Shown here piece by piece: positions 46,805 to 54,784 of a stretch of 64,000 nucleotides of DNA; within the stretch, counting starts at the first letter, position 1; every line of letters starts with the position of its first letter. The position numbers and the translations under genes are program-made. This stretch comes from Burkholderia sp. GAS332. Lineage in GTDB: Bacteria > Pseudomonadota > Gammaproteobacteria > Burkholderiales > Burkholderiaceae. The DNA is taken from positions 1,984,001 through 2,048,000 of the forward strand of contig FSRV01000002.1 in assembly GCA_900142905.1 (NCBI GenBank), read 5' to 3'. A model generated the notes under the pieces. The model was not told the origin of the DNA and searched no databases. It was given only the letters and a program-made list of their open reading frames with translations.

Positions 46805-47971
46805 TCAGTACGACTTCGGCAGGCCCAGCACTTTCTCCGCGATGAAACACATGATCATCTGCGGGCTCACGGGGGCGAGCCTCGGAATCATACACTCCCG
46901 CAGGTAGCGTTCGACGTGATATTCCTTCGCATAGCCCATGCCGCCGAGCGTGGCGATCGCCGTCTGGCATGACTGGAACGCGGCTTCCGCCGCGAGGTAC
47001 TTGGCCGCATTGGCTTCCGCGCCGCAGGGCTGGCCGGCGTCGTAGAGCGAGGCGGCTTTGAACACCATCAGGTTGGCCGCTTCGAGTTGCATCCAGGCTT
47101 GGGCGAGTGGATGCTGAATCGCCTGGTTCTGGCCAATCGGCCGGCCAAACACCACGCGCTCCTTCGCGTACTGTGTCGCGCGTTTCAACGCGACCTGACC
47201 GAGACCGATCGCTTCCGCGGCAATCAGGATGCGCTCGGGGTTCAGGCCGTGCAGCAGATAGCGAAAGCCCGCGCCTTCGTCGCCGATGCGGTCCTCAACG
47301 GGCACGCGCAGATTGTCGATGAACAGCATGTTCGAATCGACCGCCTTGCGGCCCATTTTCTCGATCTCGCGCACTTCCACGCGCTCGCGGTCGAGGTCGG
47401 TATAGAACAGCGTGAGACCGTCGGTCGGTTTGGCAGTTTGCTCGAGCGGCGTGGTGCGCGCGATGATCAGCATCTTGCTCGCGACCTGGGCCGTGGAGAT
47501 CCAGATCTTGCGACCGGTCAGCACGTAGTGATCGCCGTCGCGCACGGCCTGGGTTTTCAGATGCGTGGTGTCGAGCCCGGCGTCCGGTTCGGTGACCGCG
47601 AAGCAGGCCTTGTCGCGGCCTTCGATCAGCGGCGGCAAAAAGCGGCGCTTCTGTTCTTCGTTGCCGAACACCTGTACCGGGTTCAACCCGAAAATGTTCA
47701 TATGCACCGCCGAGGCGCCCGACAAGCCCGCGCCCGAGCCACTGATCGTGCGCATCATGAGCGCGGCCTCGGTCATGCCGAGACCCGAGCCGCCGTATTC
47801 CGGCGACATCGCGATACCGAGCCATCCGGCATCGGCCAGCGTGCGATGGAAGTCGTGCGGAAAGCCGCCGTCGCGATCGCGGGCGAGCCAGTATTCGTCG
47901 TCGTATTTTTCGCAGAGCTTTTCGATCGCGGACTGGATCGATTGCTGGTCTTCGGTGAGATCGAAATTCAT
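46805..47971 (-). CDS. Acyl-CoA dehydrogenase
   Basis: A 388-residue FAD-dependent acyl-CoA dehydrogenase with CFAVTEPDAG (about 123-132) and the GGMGYAKEYHVERYLRE C-terminal motif. The usual catalytic Glu of the medium-chain group, in an EGT-Q loop, is replaced by LAPVSPQ. Glu247 in GLNPERIL occupies the place of the base in isovaleryl-CoA and long-chain enzymes, so that type is more likely. Operon context with a CoA-transferase and a CitMHS carrier points to a branched or dicarboxylic acyl-CoA. Confidence 0.85.
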   Translation of the reverse strand: MNFDLTEDQQSIQSAIEKLCEKYDDEYWLARDRDGGFPHDFHRTLADAGWLGIAMSPEYGGSGLGMTEAALMMRTISGSGAGLSGASAVHMNIFGLNPVQVFGNEEQKRRFLPPLIEGRDKACFAVTEPDAGLDTTHLKTQAVRDGDHYVLTGRKIWISTAQVASKMLIIARTTPLEQTAKPTDGLTLFYTDLDRERVEVREIEKMGRKAVDSNMLFIDNLRVPVEDRIGDEGAGFRYLLHGLNPERILIAAEAIGLGQVALKRATQYAKERVVFGRPIGQNQAIQHPLAQAWMQLEAANLMVFKAASLYDAGQPCGAEANAAKYLAAEAAFQSCQTAIATLGGMGYAKEYHVERYLRECMIPRLAPVSPQMIMCFIAEKVLGLPKSY

Positions 47972-48022
47972 ATCAACGTCCTGGGTTGTTGCTGGGTAGT
48001 ACCTGCGCTTATCCAAACACGC

Positions 48023-49324
48023 TCAAAGCGGAAACACGCCGACCAGCACCGCGGTCAACACCATGATGAGCGTGGCGGCGAAGAGAAAGGGAATCGTGAA
48101 CTTCTGGTGCTCGGCAAGTTCGACGCCGGTCAGGCCGACGATCAGAAACGTCGCCGGCGTCAGCGGGCTGACCGGAAAACCGGTCGTCATCTGACCGAGC
48201 AAGGCGGCCTGCGCCATCTGCACCGGCGGCACGCCGAGAATTTTCCCGCTCTCGGCCAGCACCGGCAGAATGCCGAAGTAAAACGAATCGGGATCGAACA
48301 ACAGACTCAAAGGCATCGAGACGAGCCCGAGCACGAACGGCATATGGCGCGCGTGGTCGACCGGCACGTTCTGCACTACCACTTGCGCCATCGACGTGAG
48401 CATGCCGGTGCCGGACATGATGCCGGTGAACGCGCCCGCCGCCAGCAGCACGCTCGCCATCATCAATGCGGCTTTGGCGTGCGCGTCGATACGTTCGCGC
48501 TGCTGCTTGACGTCGGGATAGTTGATGATCAACGCGGCAACCGTGCCGAGCATGAACATCACCATCGGATCGACGATGCCCGACACCAGCGTGACCAGCA
48601 CAATCAGCGTCAACGCGAGGTTGATCCAGAAACGGCCGGGGCGGCGCAGCGCCTGTTCTTCGGGCGTCAGTTCGCGCGGGGTAACCGCGACCGTTGCCGC
48701 ACTGGCGCGGTCGAGACCGAGGCGGTTTTCTTCGCGTTTGCCGAGCATGTAAGCGGTGCCGAACACGAAAATCAGGCCGACGATCTGCACCGGAATCATC
48801 GGATAGAAAATCACCGTGCCGGGAATATGCAAGGCCGCCGAGGCCCGCAGCATCGGCCCCACCCACGGCAGAAAATTGACACCTGCCGCCATCGACGCAA
48901 CGCACGCGAGAATCCGCTTGTCGATGCCGAGGCGCGTGTACAAAGGCAGCATCGCCGGCAACGTGACAAGAAAGGTTACCGCGCCGGAGCCGTCGAGGTG
49001 AATCAGCAGCGCGAGCAAAGCCGAACCCATCACAATACGTGTCGGATGGCAGCCGACCACGCGCAATACGCCGTTGATGATCGGATCGAGCATGCCCGCA
49101 TCCGTCAGGATGCCGAAGAACAGAATGGCGAACACGAACATGCCGGCTACCGGCCCGATGTTCTGCACGCCGTGCACGATGTACTTGCCCGTCGACAGCC
49201 CGAAGCCGGCGACGAGCGCCGCCACGATCGGCACGATGATCAGCGCCACCAACGGCGAAAGGCGCTTCGTGATGATCAACCCGAACAGCGCGACGATGGC
49301 AACCGTGCCGATCAGCGCGAGCAT
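48023..49324 (-). CDS. CitMHS-family citrate/dicarboxylate transporter
   Basis: A 433-residue hydrophobic protein of the CitMHS family (citrate-Mg2+:H+ symporter type), about 12 helices. Features are MALIGTVAIVALFGLIITKR-like N-terminus, HLDGSGAVTFLVTLPAMLPL and the hairpin motif FGILPVLAESGKILG. SD AAGGAG lies 7 bp before the ATG. It lies between the CoA-transferase and the acyl-CoA dehydrogenase genes, so its substrate is probably an organic acid activated by that CoA-transferase. Confidence 0.85.
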   Translation of the reverse strand: MLALIGTVAIVALFGLIITKRLSPLVALIIVPIVAALVAGFGLSTGKYIVHGVQNIGPVAGMFVFAILFFGILTDAGMLDPIINGVLRVVGCHPTRIVMGSALLALLIHLDGSGAVTFLVTLPAMLPLYTRLGIDKRILACVASMAAGVNFLPWVGPMLRASAALHIPGTVIFYPMIPVQIVGLIFVFGTAYMLGKREENRLGLDRASAATVAVTPRELTPEEQALRRPGRFWINLALTLIVLVTLVSGIVDPMVMFMLGTVAALIINYPDVKQQRERIDAHAKAALMMASVLLAAGAFTGIMSGTGMLTSMAQVVVQNVPVDHARHMPFVLGLVSMPLSLLFDPDSFYFGILPVLAESGKILGVPPVQMAQAALLGQMTTGFPVSPLTPATFLIVGLTGVELAEHQKFTIPFLFAATLIMVLTAVLVGVFPL

Positions 49325-49492
49325 TGTGCGGCTCCTTGCGAGCTAGCCGTCCATCCAGCGAGCCCTATGACACGCGACATGAAGCCCGACGGCGAGCGCC
49401 GTCCTGCGCGGTGAATGCACATGCTGTCTCCTTGGCGGCACGCGGCCGCTCTTTGTTGTATCGACGGGATTTATCGAGGTGCGGCGAAAACG

Positions 49493-50638
49493 TCAGTCAT
49501 CCGCGGGCGGTTTGCCGAAGACCTGCTCGGCGTGCTCATTGAGCGCCGGGGGCGTGCTGCGGTAACTGGCCGGCGTGCGGCTCAGCTTGATTGGCGATGC
49601 AATCCCCTTGTACGTGCCCATCTCCACCCGCATGCCGCGGTGCGCCGTATGCGGATGCTCCAGCGCCGCGCCCAGCCCAAGCACCGGCGCGCATGGCACG
49701 CCGCGCCGGATCAGCGTATCGGCAAGCAGTTCGCCTTCCCACGACGCAAAACGTTTCTCGAGTTCGGCGCGCAATTCGCGGCGATGCGCGCTGCGCTCCT
49801 TGTTGCTGGCAAAGCGCGGATCGTCGACGAGCGACTGCGCGTCAATCACGGCGCACAGTCCCGCGAACTGCGTGTTGTTGCCCACCGCCAGAAAAATATC
49901 GACGCTACCGGTGTGGAACATGTCGTACGGCGTGATGTTCGGATGCGCGTTACCGCTGCGTTGCGGCTCTTTACCCGAGTAGAACCAGTTCGGCGTATGC
50001 GGATGCAGGATCGACAACGCACTGTCGAACAGTGTCGACTCGACGAACTGACCACGTCCGCTCGTCTCGCGTTCGCGCAGCGCCATCAGGATGCCGAGCG
50101 CCGCGTTCAGCCCGGTGACCAGATCGACGATCGGCACGCCGATGCGCAACGGCGCGCCGCCCGCCTCGCCGTTCACGCTCATTAAACCGGTCAGCGCCTG
50201 CACGGCCGCGTCGTAGCCCGGCAAGGCGCCGAGAGGACCGTCCGCGCCGAAGCCGGACACACGGCAATGCACGAGACGCGGATAACGCGCCTGCAACGCG
50301 TCGTAGCCAAGGCCCCAGCGCTCCAACGTGCCGATCTTGAAGTTTTCGACGAGCACGTCGGCGGTGTCGAGCAGCGCCAGCAGTTTCTGACGGTCGGGCT
50401 CCTGGGTCAGATCGAGCGCCACACCGAGCTTGTTGCGATTCACGCCGACAAAGTACGAGGCCGTGTCGCCGTCGAACGGCGGCCCCCACGTGCGCGTTTC
50501 GTCGCCGTTAGGCGGCTCGACCTTGACGACCTCCGCGCCGTGGTCGGCGAGGATTTGCGTGCAGTACGGACCACCCAGCACGCGTGACAGATCGATGACG
50601 CGAAGCCCTGCGAGCGAACCGGGCGTGAGATTGAGCAA
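49493..50638 (-). CDS. CaiB/BaiF-family CoA-transferase
   Basis: A 381-residue class III CoA-transferase. The start is TTG 50638 with AGGAGA upstream, giving the family N-terminus PGSLAGLRVIDLSRVLGGPY. The catalytic Asp143 is in LPGYDAAVQALTG. The family includes formyl-, carnitinyl-, and glutarate or itaconate-type CoA-transferases. It heads an operon with the CitMHS carrier, acyl-CoA dehydrogenase and IclR regulator, consistent with uptake, CoA activation and alpha,beta-dehydrogenation of a carboxylic acid. Confidence 0.86.
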   Translation of the reverse strand: MLNLTPGSLAGLRVIDLSRVLGGPYCTQILADHGAEVVKVEPPNGDETRTWGPPFDGDTASYFVGVNRNKLGVALDLTQEPDRQKLLALLDTADVLVENFKIGTLERWGLGYDALQARYPRLVHCRVSGFGADGPLGALPGYDAAVQALTGLMSVNGEAGGAPLRIGVPIVDLVTGLNAALGILMALRERETSGRGQFVESTLFDSALSILHPHTPNWFYSGKEPQRSGNAHPNITPYDMFHTGSVDIFLAVGNNTQFAGLCAVIDAQSLVDDPRFASNKERSAHRRELRAELEKRFASWEGELLADTLIRRGVPCAPVLGLGAALEHPHTAHRGMRVEMGTYKGIASPIKLSRTPASYRSTPPALNEHAEQVFGKPPADD

Positions 50639-51059
50639 GGCGTGTCTCCTGATTGGACGATGGCGCACCACTGCCGTTAATTCCTGCACATGAACAAAAC
50701 TTTATGCTCAGGAAGTTTTCAAGTCAAGTGAATTGCGGGGAAACACCAGGCCAACGCCAATCGGCGTGAAAGCGCCGGGGTTGCATTGTTGCAGCGCGGT
50801 CTATTGCCGCAGTTCCGCGCAGACCACGAGAGACGCACGCAAGGACGTACTAAGGAAAACTTGATACCTATCAAGGCTTTGCCGTCTCAAAAACGAAAAA
50901 CCGCGTAAAACAACGCGGTTTTTTGACGCACGTCGCATCGCAGCAAAAAAACCGCTCATCCCCTACTCTTGCGCCATCTGCCCAGCGCAGTGCGCACCGA
51001 CAACGGTCGACGCGCGTAGTCCGCCTCCGGGCACGACGCACCTAAGTCACTTCACGCTC
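50639..51059. other. Divergent region between the CoA-transferase operon and cydA
   Basis: 421 bp without a gene. It holds the strong hairpin with T run at 50896-50924, and the promoters of both flanking units must lie in it. Confidence 0.6.
50896..50924 (+). terminator. Terminator-like hairpin in the cydA leader region
   Basis: CCGCGT (50901-50906) and ACGCGG (50913-50918) form a stem extended by A-T pairs, followed by six T residues. It lies 136 bp upstream of cydA with no plus-strand gene before it, so it is either an attenuator of cydAB or a boundary against upstream transcription. Confidence 0.7.
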
Positions 51060-52472
51060 ATGAACTCCGCAATTTCGGCATTCGATCTCGCCCGCATTCA
51101 GTTTGCGTTCACCGTCTCGTTTCACATTGTTTTTCCGGCGCTCAGCATCGGCCTCGCCAGCTTCATCGCCGTCCTCGAATGGCGCTGGCTGAAAACCGGT
51201 AAGGCCTACTACAAAGATCTTTGCCTGTTCTGGTCGAAGATCTTCGCCGTGGCCTTCGGTATGGGCGTCGTCTCCGGCGTCGTGATGAGCTACCAGTTCG
51301 GCACCAACTGGTCAGGCTTCTCCAGTTTCGCCGGACCCATCACCGGACCGCTCCTGATGTACGAGGTCATGACCGCGTTCTTTCTCGAAGCAGGCTTCCT
51401 CGGCATCATGCTGTTCGGCTGGCAGCGCGTGAGTCCGCGCGCCCACTTCGGCGCCACGCTGATGGTGGCGATCGGCACGCTGATCTCGACCTTCTGGATT
51501 CTTGCGTCCAATAGCTGGATGCAAACGCCGCAAGGCTTTGAAGTCGTCGACGGCCATGTCGTGCCGCTCGACTGGTTCAAGATCATCTTCAATCCGTCGT
51601 TCCCGTACCGGCTCGCGCATATGGCGCTGGCGGCCTTCATCGTCGCGGGGCTGGTGGTGTCGGCGGTGGGCGCATGGCATCTGCTGCGCGGCCGGCGTGA
51701 TCCTGCCGTCAAGAAGATGTTCTCGATGGCGCTCTGGCTGCTGCTGATCCTCACGCCGATTCAGGCATTCGTCGGCGATCAGCACGGTCTGAATACGCGC
51801 AAGTATCAGCCGGCCAAGATCGCCGCGATCGAAGGTCTGTGGGAAACCGAGAAAGGCGGCACCGCGCTCAACCTGTTCGGCATTCCCGACATGCAAGCAG
51901 AGACCACGCGCTACGCGGTGTCGATCCCGCACCTCGGCAGCCTGATCCTCACGCACAGTTGGGATGGCGAAATTCGCGGCCTGAAGGAATTCCCGCCGCA
52001 GGACCGGCCGAACTCCACCGTCGTGTTCTGGAGCTTCCGCATCATGGCCGGGCTCGGTGTGCTGATGATCCTGATGTCGCTGGCGGCATGGGCGCTGCGC
52101 CGCCGCGAACGCCTGTTTGAAGCGAAGTGGTTCCAGCGCGTGGCGGTGGCGATGGGCCCGACCGGTTTCATCACGCTGCTGGCGGGCTGGGTCACCACTG
52201 AAGCAGGCCGTCAGCCGTGGGTGGTGTACGGCGTGATGCGCACCTCACAGGCGGTCTCGCCGCTCACCACGCAGCAGGTCGGCATCTCGCTGATGGCGTT
52301 CGTGGTGGTGTACTTCCTCGTGTTCGGCACCGGCATCTACTACATGCTCAAGCTGATGCGCTCGGGTCCTGCTCTGCCGGGCCAGACGCCACACGGCGTG
52401 CCTGAGCACACACCGAATCAGACCGCGCGCCGCCCGCTGTCCGCCGCCGATCAGATGATCGACGCCGCCTAA
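51060..52472 (+). CDS. cydA: Cytochrome bd-type quinol oxidase subunit I, cyanide-insensitive (CioA) type
   Basis: A 470-residue membrane protein of the CydA family. His22 in TVSFHIVFPALSIG is the b595/d ligand region, and the b558 His lies in FPYRLAHMALAAF. The Q-loop is short, the hallmark of the CIO/CioA branch, which lacks the long insertion of E. coli CydA. It couples quinol oxidation to oxygen reduction with high tolerance to cyanide. It is followed by cydB and a DUF2474 gene. Confidence 0.92.
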   Translation: MNSAISAFDLARIQFAFTVSFHIVFPALSIGLASFIAVLEWRWLKTGKAYYKDLCLFWSKIFAVAFGMGVVSGVVMSYQFGTNWSGFSSFAGPITGPLLMYEVMTAFFLEAGFLGIMLFGWQRVSPRAHFGATLMVAIGTLISTFWILASNSWMQTPQGFEVVDGHVVPLDWFKIIFNPSFPYRLAHMALAAFIVAGLVVSAVGAWHLLRGRRDPAVKKMFSMALWLLLILTPIQAFVGDQHGLNTRKYQPAKIAAIEGLWETEKGGTALNLFGIPDMQAETTRYAVSIPHLGSLILTHSWDGEIRGLKEFPPQDRPNSTVVFWSFRIMAGLGVLMILMSLAAWALRRRERLFEAKWFQRVAVAMGPTGFITLLAGWVTTEAGRQPWVVYGVMRTSQAVSPLTTQQVGISLMAFVVVYFLVFGTGIYYMLKLMRSGPALPGQTPHGVPEHTPNQTARRPLSAADQMIDAA

Positions 52473-52496
52473 CCTCCCCTGCTTGCGAGAAAGAAA

Positions 52497-53501
52497 ATGG
52501 ACGTAACCGTAGCGTGGGCCGCGATCATCGCGCTGGGCCTATTCATGTACGTGGTGCTGGACGGCTTCGATCTGGGCATCGGCATCGTCTTCCCGTTTTT
52601 CCCCGATGAGAAAGAACGCGACCTGATGATGAACACCGTCGCACCCGTGTGGGACGGCAACGAAACCTGGCTGGTGCTCGGCGGCGCCGCGCTGTTCGCG
52701 GTGTTTCCGGTGGTCTATTCGACCGTGCTGTCCGCGCTGTATCTGCCGCTGATCTTCATGCTCGTCTGCCTGATTTTCCGCGGCGTGTCGTTTGAGATTC
52801 GCGCCAAGGCCAAGCGCACGAAACATCTGTGGGATCTGGCGTTCATCGGCGGTTCGGCGGGCGCGACGTTCTTTCAGGGCATCGTGCTGGGCGCGTTCCT
52901 GCAAGGCATTCCGGTGATCGACGGCGGCTATGCGGGCGACGCCTTCGGCTGGCTCACGCCGTTCAGTCTGCTGACGGGCCTCGGCCTCGTGATCACCTAC
53001 GCGCTGCTTGGCTGCTGCTGGCTGGTCGCGAAGACCGAAGGCGATCTGCAACGCCGTCTGCATCGCGTGGTGTGGCCGCTGACGCTCGTGCTGCTCGGGT
53101 TCATCGCAATGGTCAGCCTATGGACGCCGCTGCAAGATCCGAATATCGCGCAACGCTGGTTCCACGACAACCTGTTCTACCGTCTGCTGCCGGTGCCGTT
53201 CCTCGTGGCGGTGTGCGCGTTCTTCATGCATCGCGCGGTGCGTGCCCGGCATCACAACACGCCGTTCGTGCTGGCGCTCCTGCTGGTGCTGCTCGGTTAC
53301 GCCGGGCTGCTGGTGAGCCTGTGGCCGTATGCGATTCCGTCGAGCATGACACTCTGGGAAGCCGCCGCGCCGCGCTCGAGCCAGATGTTCACGCTGGTCG
53401 GCGCAGCGGTGATTCTGCCGATCATCATCGCCTATACGACGATGGGTTATTGGGTATTTCGCGGGAAGGTGCGTCATGACGACCAACATCACTATCACTA
53501 A
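52497..53501 (+). CDS. cydB: Cytochrome bd-type quinol oxidase subunit II, CioB type
   Basis: A 334-residue membrane protein with eight or so helices. VTVAWAAIIALGLFMYVVLD and GFDLGIGIVFPF, and the conserved WDGNETWLVLGGAALFAVFP, are diagnostic. It contains no haem-binding His of its own and forms a heterodimer with CydA. The start is 24 bp after cydA. Confidence 0.92.
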   Translation: MDVTVAWAAIIALGLFMYVVLDGFDLGIGIVFPFFPDEKERDLMMNTVAPVWDGNETWLVLGGAALFAVFPVVYSTVLSALYLPLIFMLVCLIFRGVSFEIRAKAKRTKHLWDLAFIGGSAGATFFQGIVLGAFLQGIPVIDGGYAGDAFGWLTPFSLLTGLGLVITYALLGCCWLVAKTEGDLQRRLHRVVWPLTLVLLGFIAMVSLWTPLQDPNIAQRWFHDNLFYRLLPVPFLVAVCAFFMHRAVRARHHNTPFVLALLLVLLGYAGLLVSLWPYAIPSSMTLWEAAAPRSSQMFTLVGAAVILPIIIAYTTMGYWVFRGKVRHDDQHHYH

Positions 53502-53667
53502 GGACGCGAGCGCCGAAGCCACCCGCAGTGCGTCTCAAACGCCGGCGCGCAAACTGCCGGGCTGGTTGTGGTTCATTGCCCTCTGGTGCTTCGGCGTGGC
53601 CTCGGCGGTGTCGCTCGGTTTCGCGTTCAAGCTTCTGATGAATGCGACGCTATTTGCAGTCAAATGA
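53476..53667 (+). CDS. DUF2474 small membrane protein of the cyd operon
   Basis: A 63-residue protein with one transmembrane helix (WLWFIALWCFGVASAVSLG). It overlaps the 3' end of cydB by 26 bp. DUF2474 proteins occur next to cydAB and probably play the same stabilising role as CydX or CydS, although the sequence is not similar to CydX. The N-terminal 25 residues are Thr/Ala-rich and soluble. Confidence 0.85.
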   Translation: MTTNITITKDASAEATRSASQTPARKLPGWLWFIALWCFGVASAVSLGFAFKLLMNATLFAVK

Positions 53668-54006
53668 CGACGGCTTGGGCGTGATTTCATTCGGCGCGCA
53701 TAACCTTCGGATTCCTGCGTGGACGGCTTCAAAATTGGGGCATGCGACTCGTCTTCGTAGCAAGCCGGAACCTATGCGCGAGAGACCTGCCTTACACAAT
53801 AAGCTGGTGCATCAAGCCAGCCGGCGATCATATAAATAGACTGTCAAATAGGCGGCGCGCCGGAAAGCGCGCCGCGCCACCGATCGGCATATGATCGCGG
53901 GGTAGCCGGCCATGACGCCATTCGAAAATAGAAGTAAAACCGGAAGTAAAGCCAGCAGCACGGCGGCGGTAGTCCACAACGCGCAGGTCCGACTCGCGGA
54001 GACATC
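53668..54006. other. 339-bp region between cydAB-DUF2474 and the response regulator
   Basis: No gene was seen. It holds the hairpin 53852-53875 and two direct copies of GAAGTAAA at 53931-53938 and 53943-53950, starting 12 bp apart, before the response regulator. Confidence 0.55.
53852..53875 (+). terminator. GC-rich hairpin downstream of the cyd operon
   Basis: GCGGCGCGC and GCGCGCCGC form a 9-bp perfect stem with loop CGGAAA. There is no T run, so termination is only plausible. Confidence 0.4.
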
Positions 54007-54750
54007 ATGAAGTTTCTTGTGGCCGACGACCATGAACTGATCCGGCAAGGTGTCAAAGGGCTGTTGCGCGGGCTCGATCCTGACGCGCAATTCGACGAAG
54101 CCGATAGCTGGGAAACACTCGCCGCCGCCGCGCGGCCCGACGCCGACCACGACCTCGCCATCGTCGATCTGCATATGCCGGGCATGAGCGGCGCTTCGTC
54201 GCTTGAAGTGCTGCTGAAGGCAAACCCTGCGTTGCCGGTCGTCGTGCTCTCCGCCGAAGAATCGCCCGACGAAATGCGCGCGGTGCTGGCCGCCGGCGCA
54301 CTCGGCTTCGTGCCCAAGCGGCAACCCGCCAGCGTCATGCTCAAGGCAATCGAACTAGTGTTGTCAGGCGGCGCCTATGTGCCAATGGAAGCACTCAGCC
54401 TGCTGGGCTCGCGTGAAACACACGCCGAAACGGCGGCCGAGCGTTCCGCTCAGGGCGGTGCCCCCGCCTCGACTCAGGGCGGTGCCGCACTCACCGAACC
54501 GATCGCGCAAATCCAGGCACTGCAGCCGCACCAGCAACATTTGCTGGAGAACCTGTCGCCAAGACAGCAGGACATCATGCGGCTCGTGCATCGCGGCTGG
54601 ACCAACAAGATGATCGCGCGTGAACTGGGCGTTGCAGAAGGCACAGTCAAGGTGCATCTCTCGGTGATCTTCCGGGCGCTCGGTGTGCACAACCGGTCCA
54701 CGGCGATCGCCGTGATCAACGGCTGGCTGGAAGCCGGCAGAACCCTGTAA
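54007..54750 (+). CDS. LuxR/FixJ-type response regulator
   Basis: A 247-residue two-domain regulator. The receiver (1-125) has Asp7-Asp8 in FLVADDHELIRQG, phospho-acceptor Asp54 in AIVDLHMPGMSG and Lys in FVPKRQ. The LuxR helix-turn-helix lies at about 180-240 (LSPRQQDIMRLVHRGWTNKM). An Ala/Gly-rich linker of about 45 residues connects them. SD GCGGAGA precedes the ATG. It is convergent with a hybrid kinase gene. Confidence 0.9.
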   Translation: MKFLVADDHELIRQGVKGLLRGLDPDAQFDEADSWETLAAAARPDADHDLAIVDLHMPGMSGASSLEVLLKANPALPVVVLSAEESPDEMRAVLAAGALGFVPKRQPASVMLKAIELVLSGGAYVPMEALSLLGSRETHAETAAERSAQGGAPASTQGGAALTEPIAQIQALQPHQQHLLENLSPRQQDIMRLVHRGWTNKMIARELGVAEGTVKVHLSVIFRALGVHNRSTAIAVINGWLEAGRTL

Positions 54751-54760
54751 CAGCGGATCA

Positions 54761-54784
54761 GCGGGCGGCGCTCACGCCGCCCGC
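54761..54784. terminator. Convergent hairpin between the response regulator and the kinase gene
   Basis: GCGGGCGGCG and CGCCGCCCGC form a 10-bp stem with loop CTCA, which contains the kinase stop codon. There is no T run. It could terminate or separate both transcripts. Confidence 0.45.

Noticed and set aside
47087..49414. A 775-codon open frame on the plus strand antisense to the acyl-CoA dehydrogenase and CitMHS genes
   Set aside because: It is Arg/His/Gln-rich, has no recognisable domain, and both genes on the opposite strand have clear family signatures. Such frames are common in GC-rich DNA.
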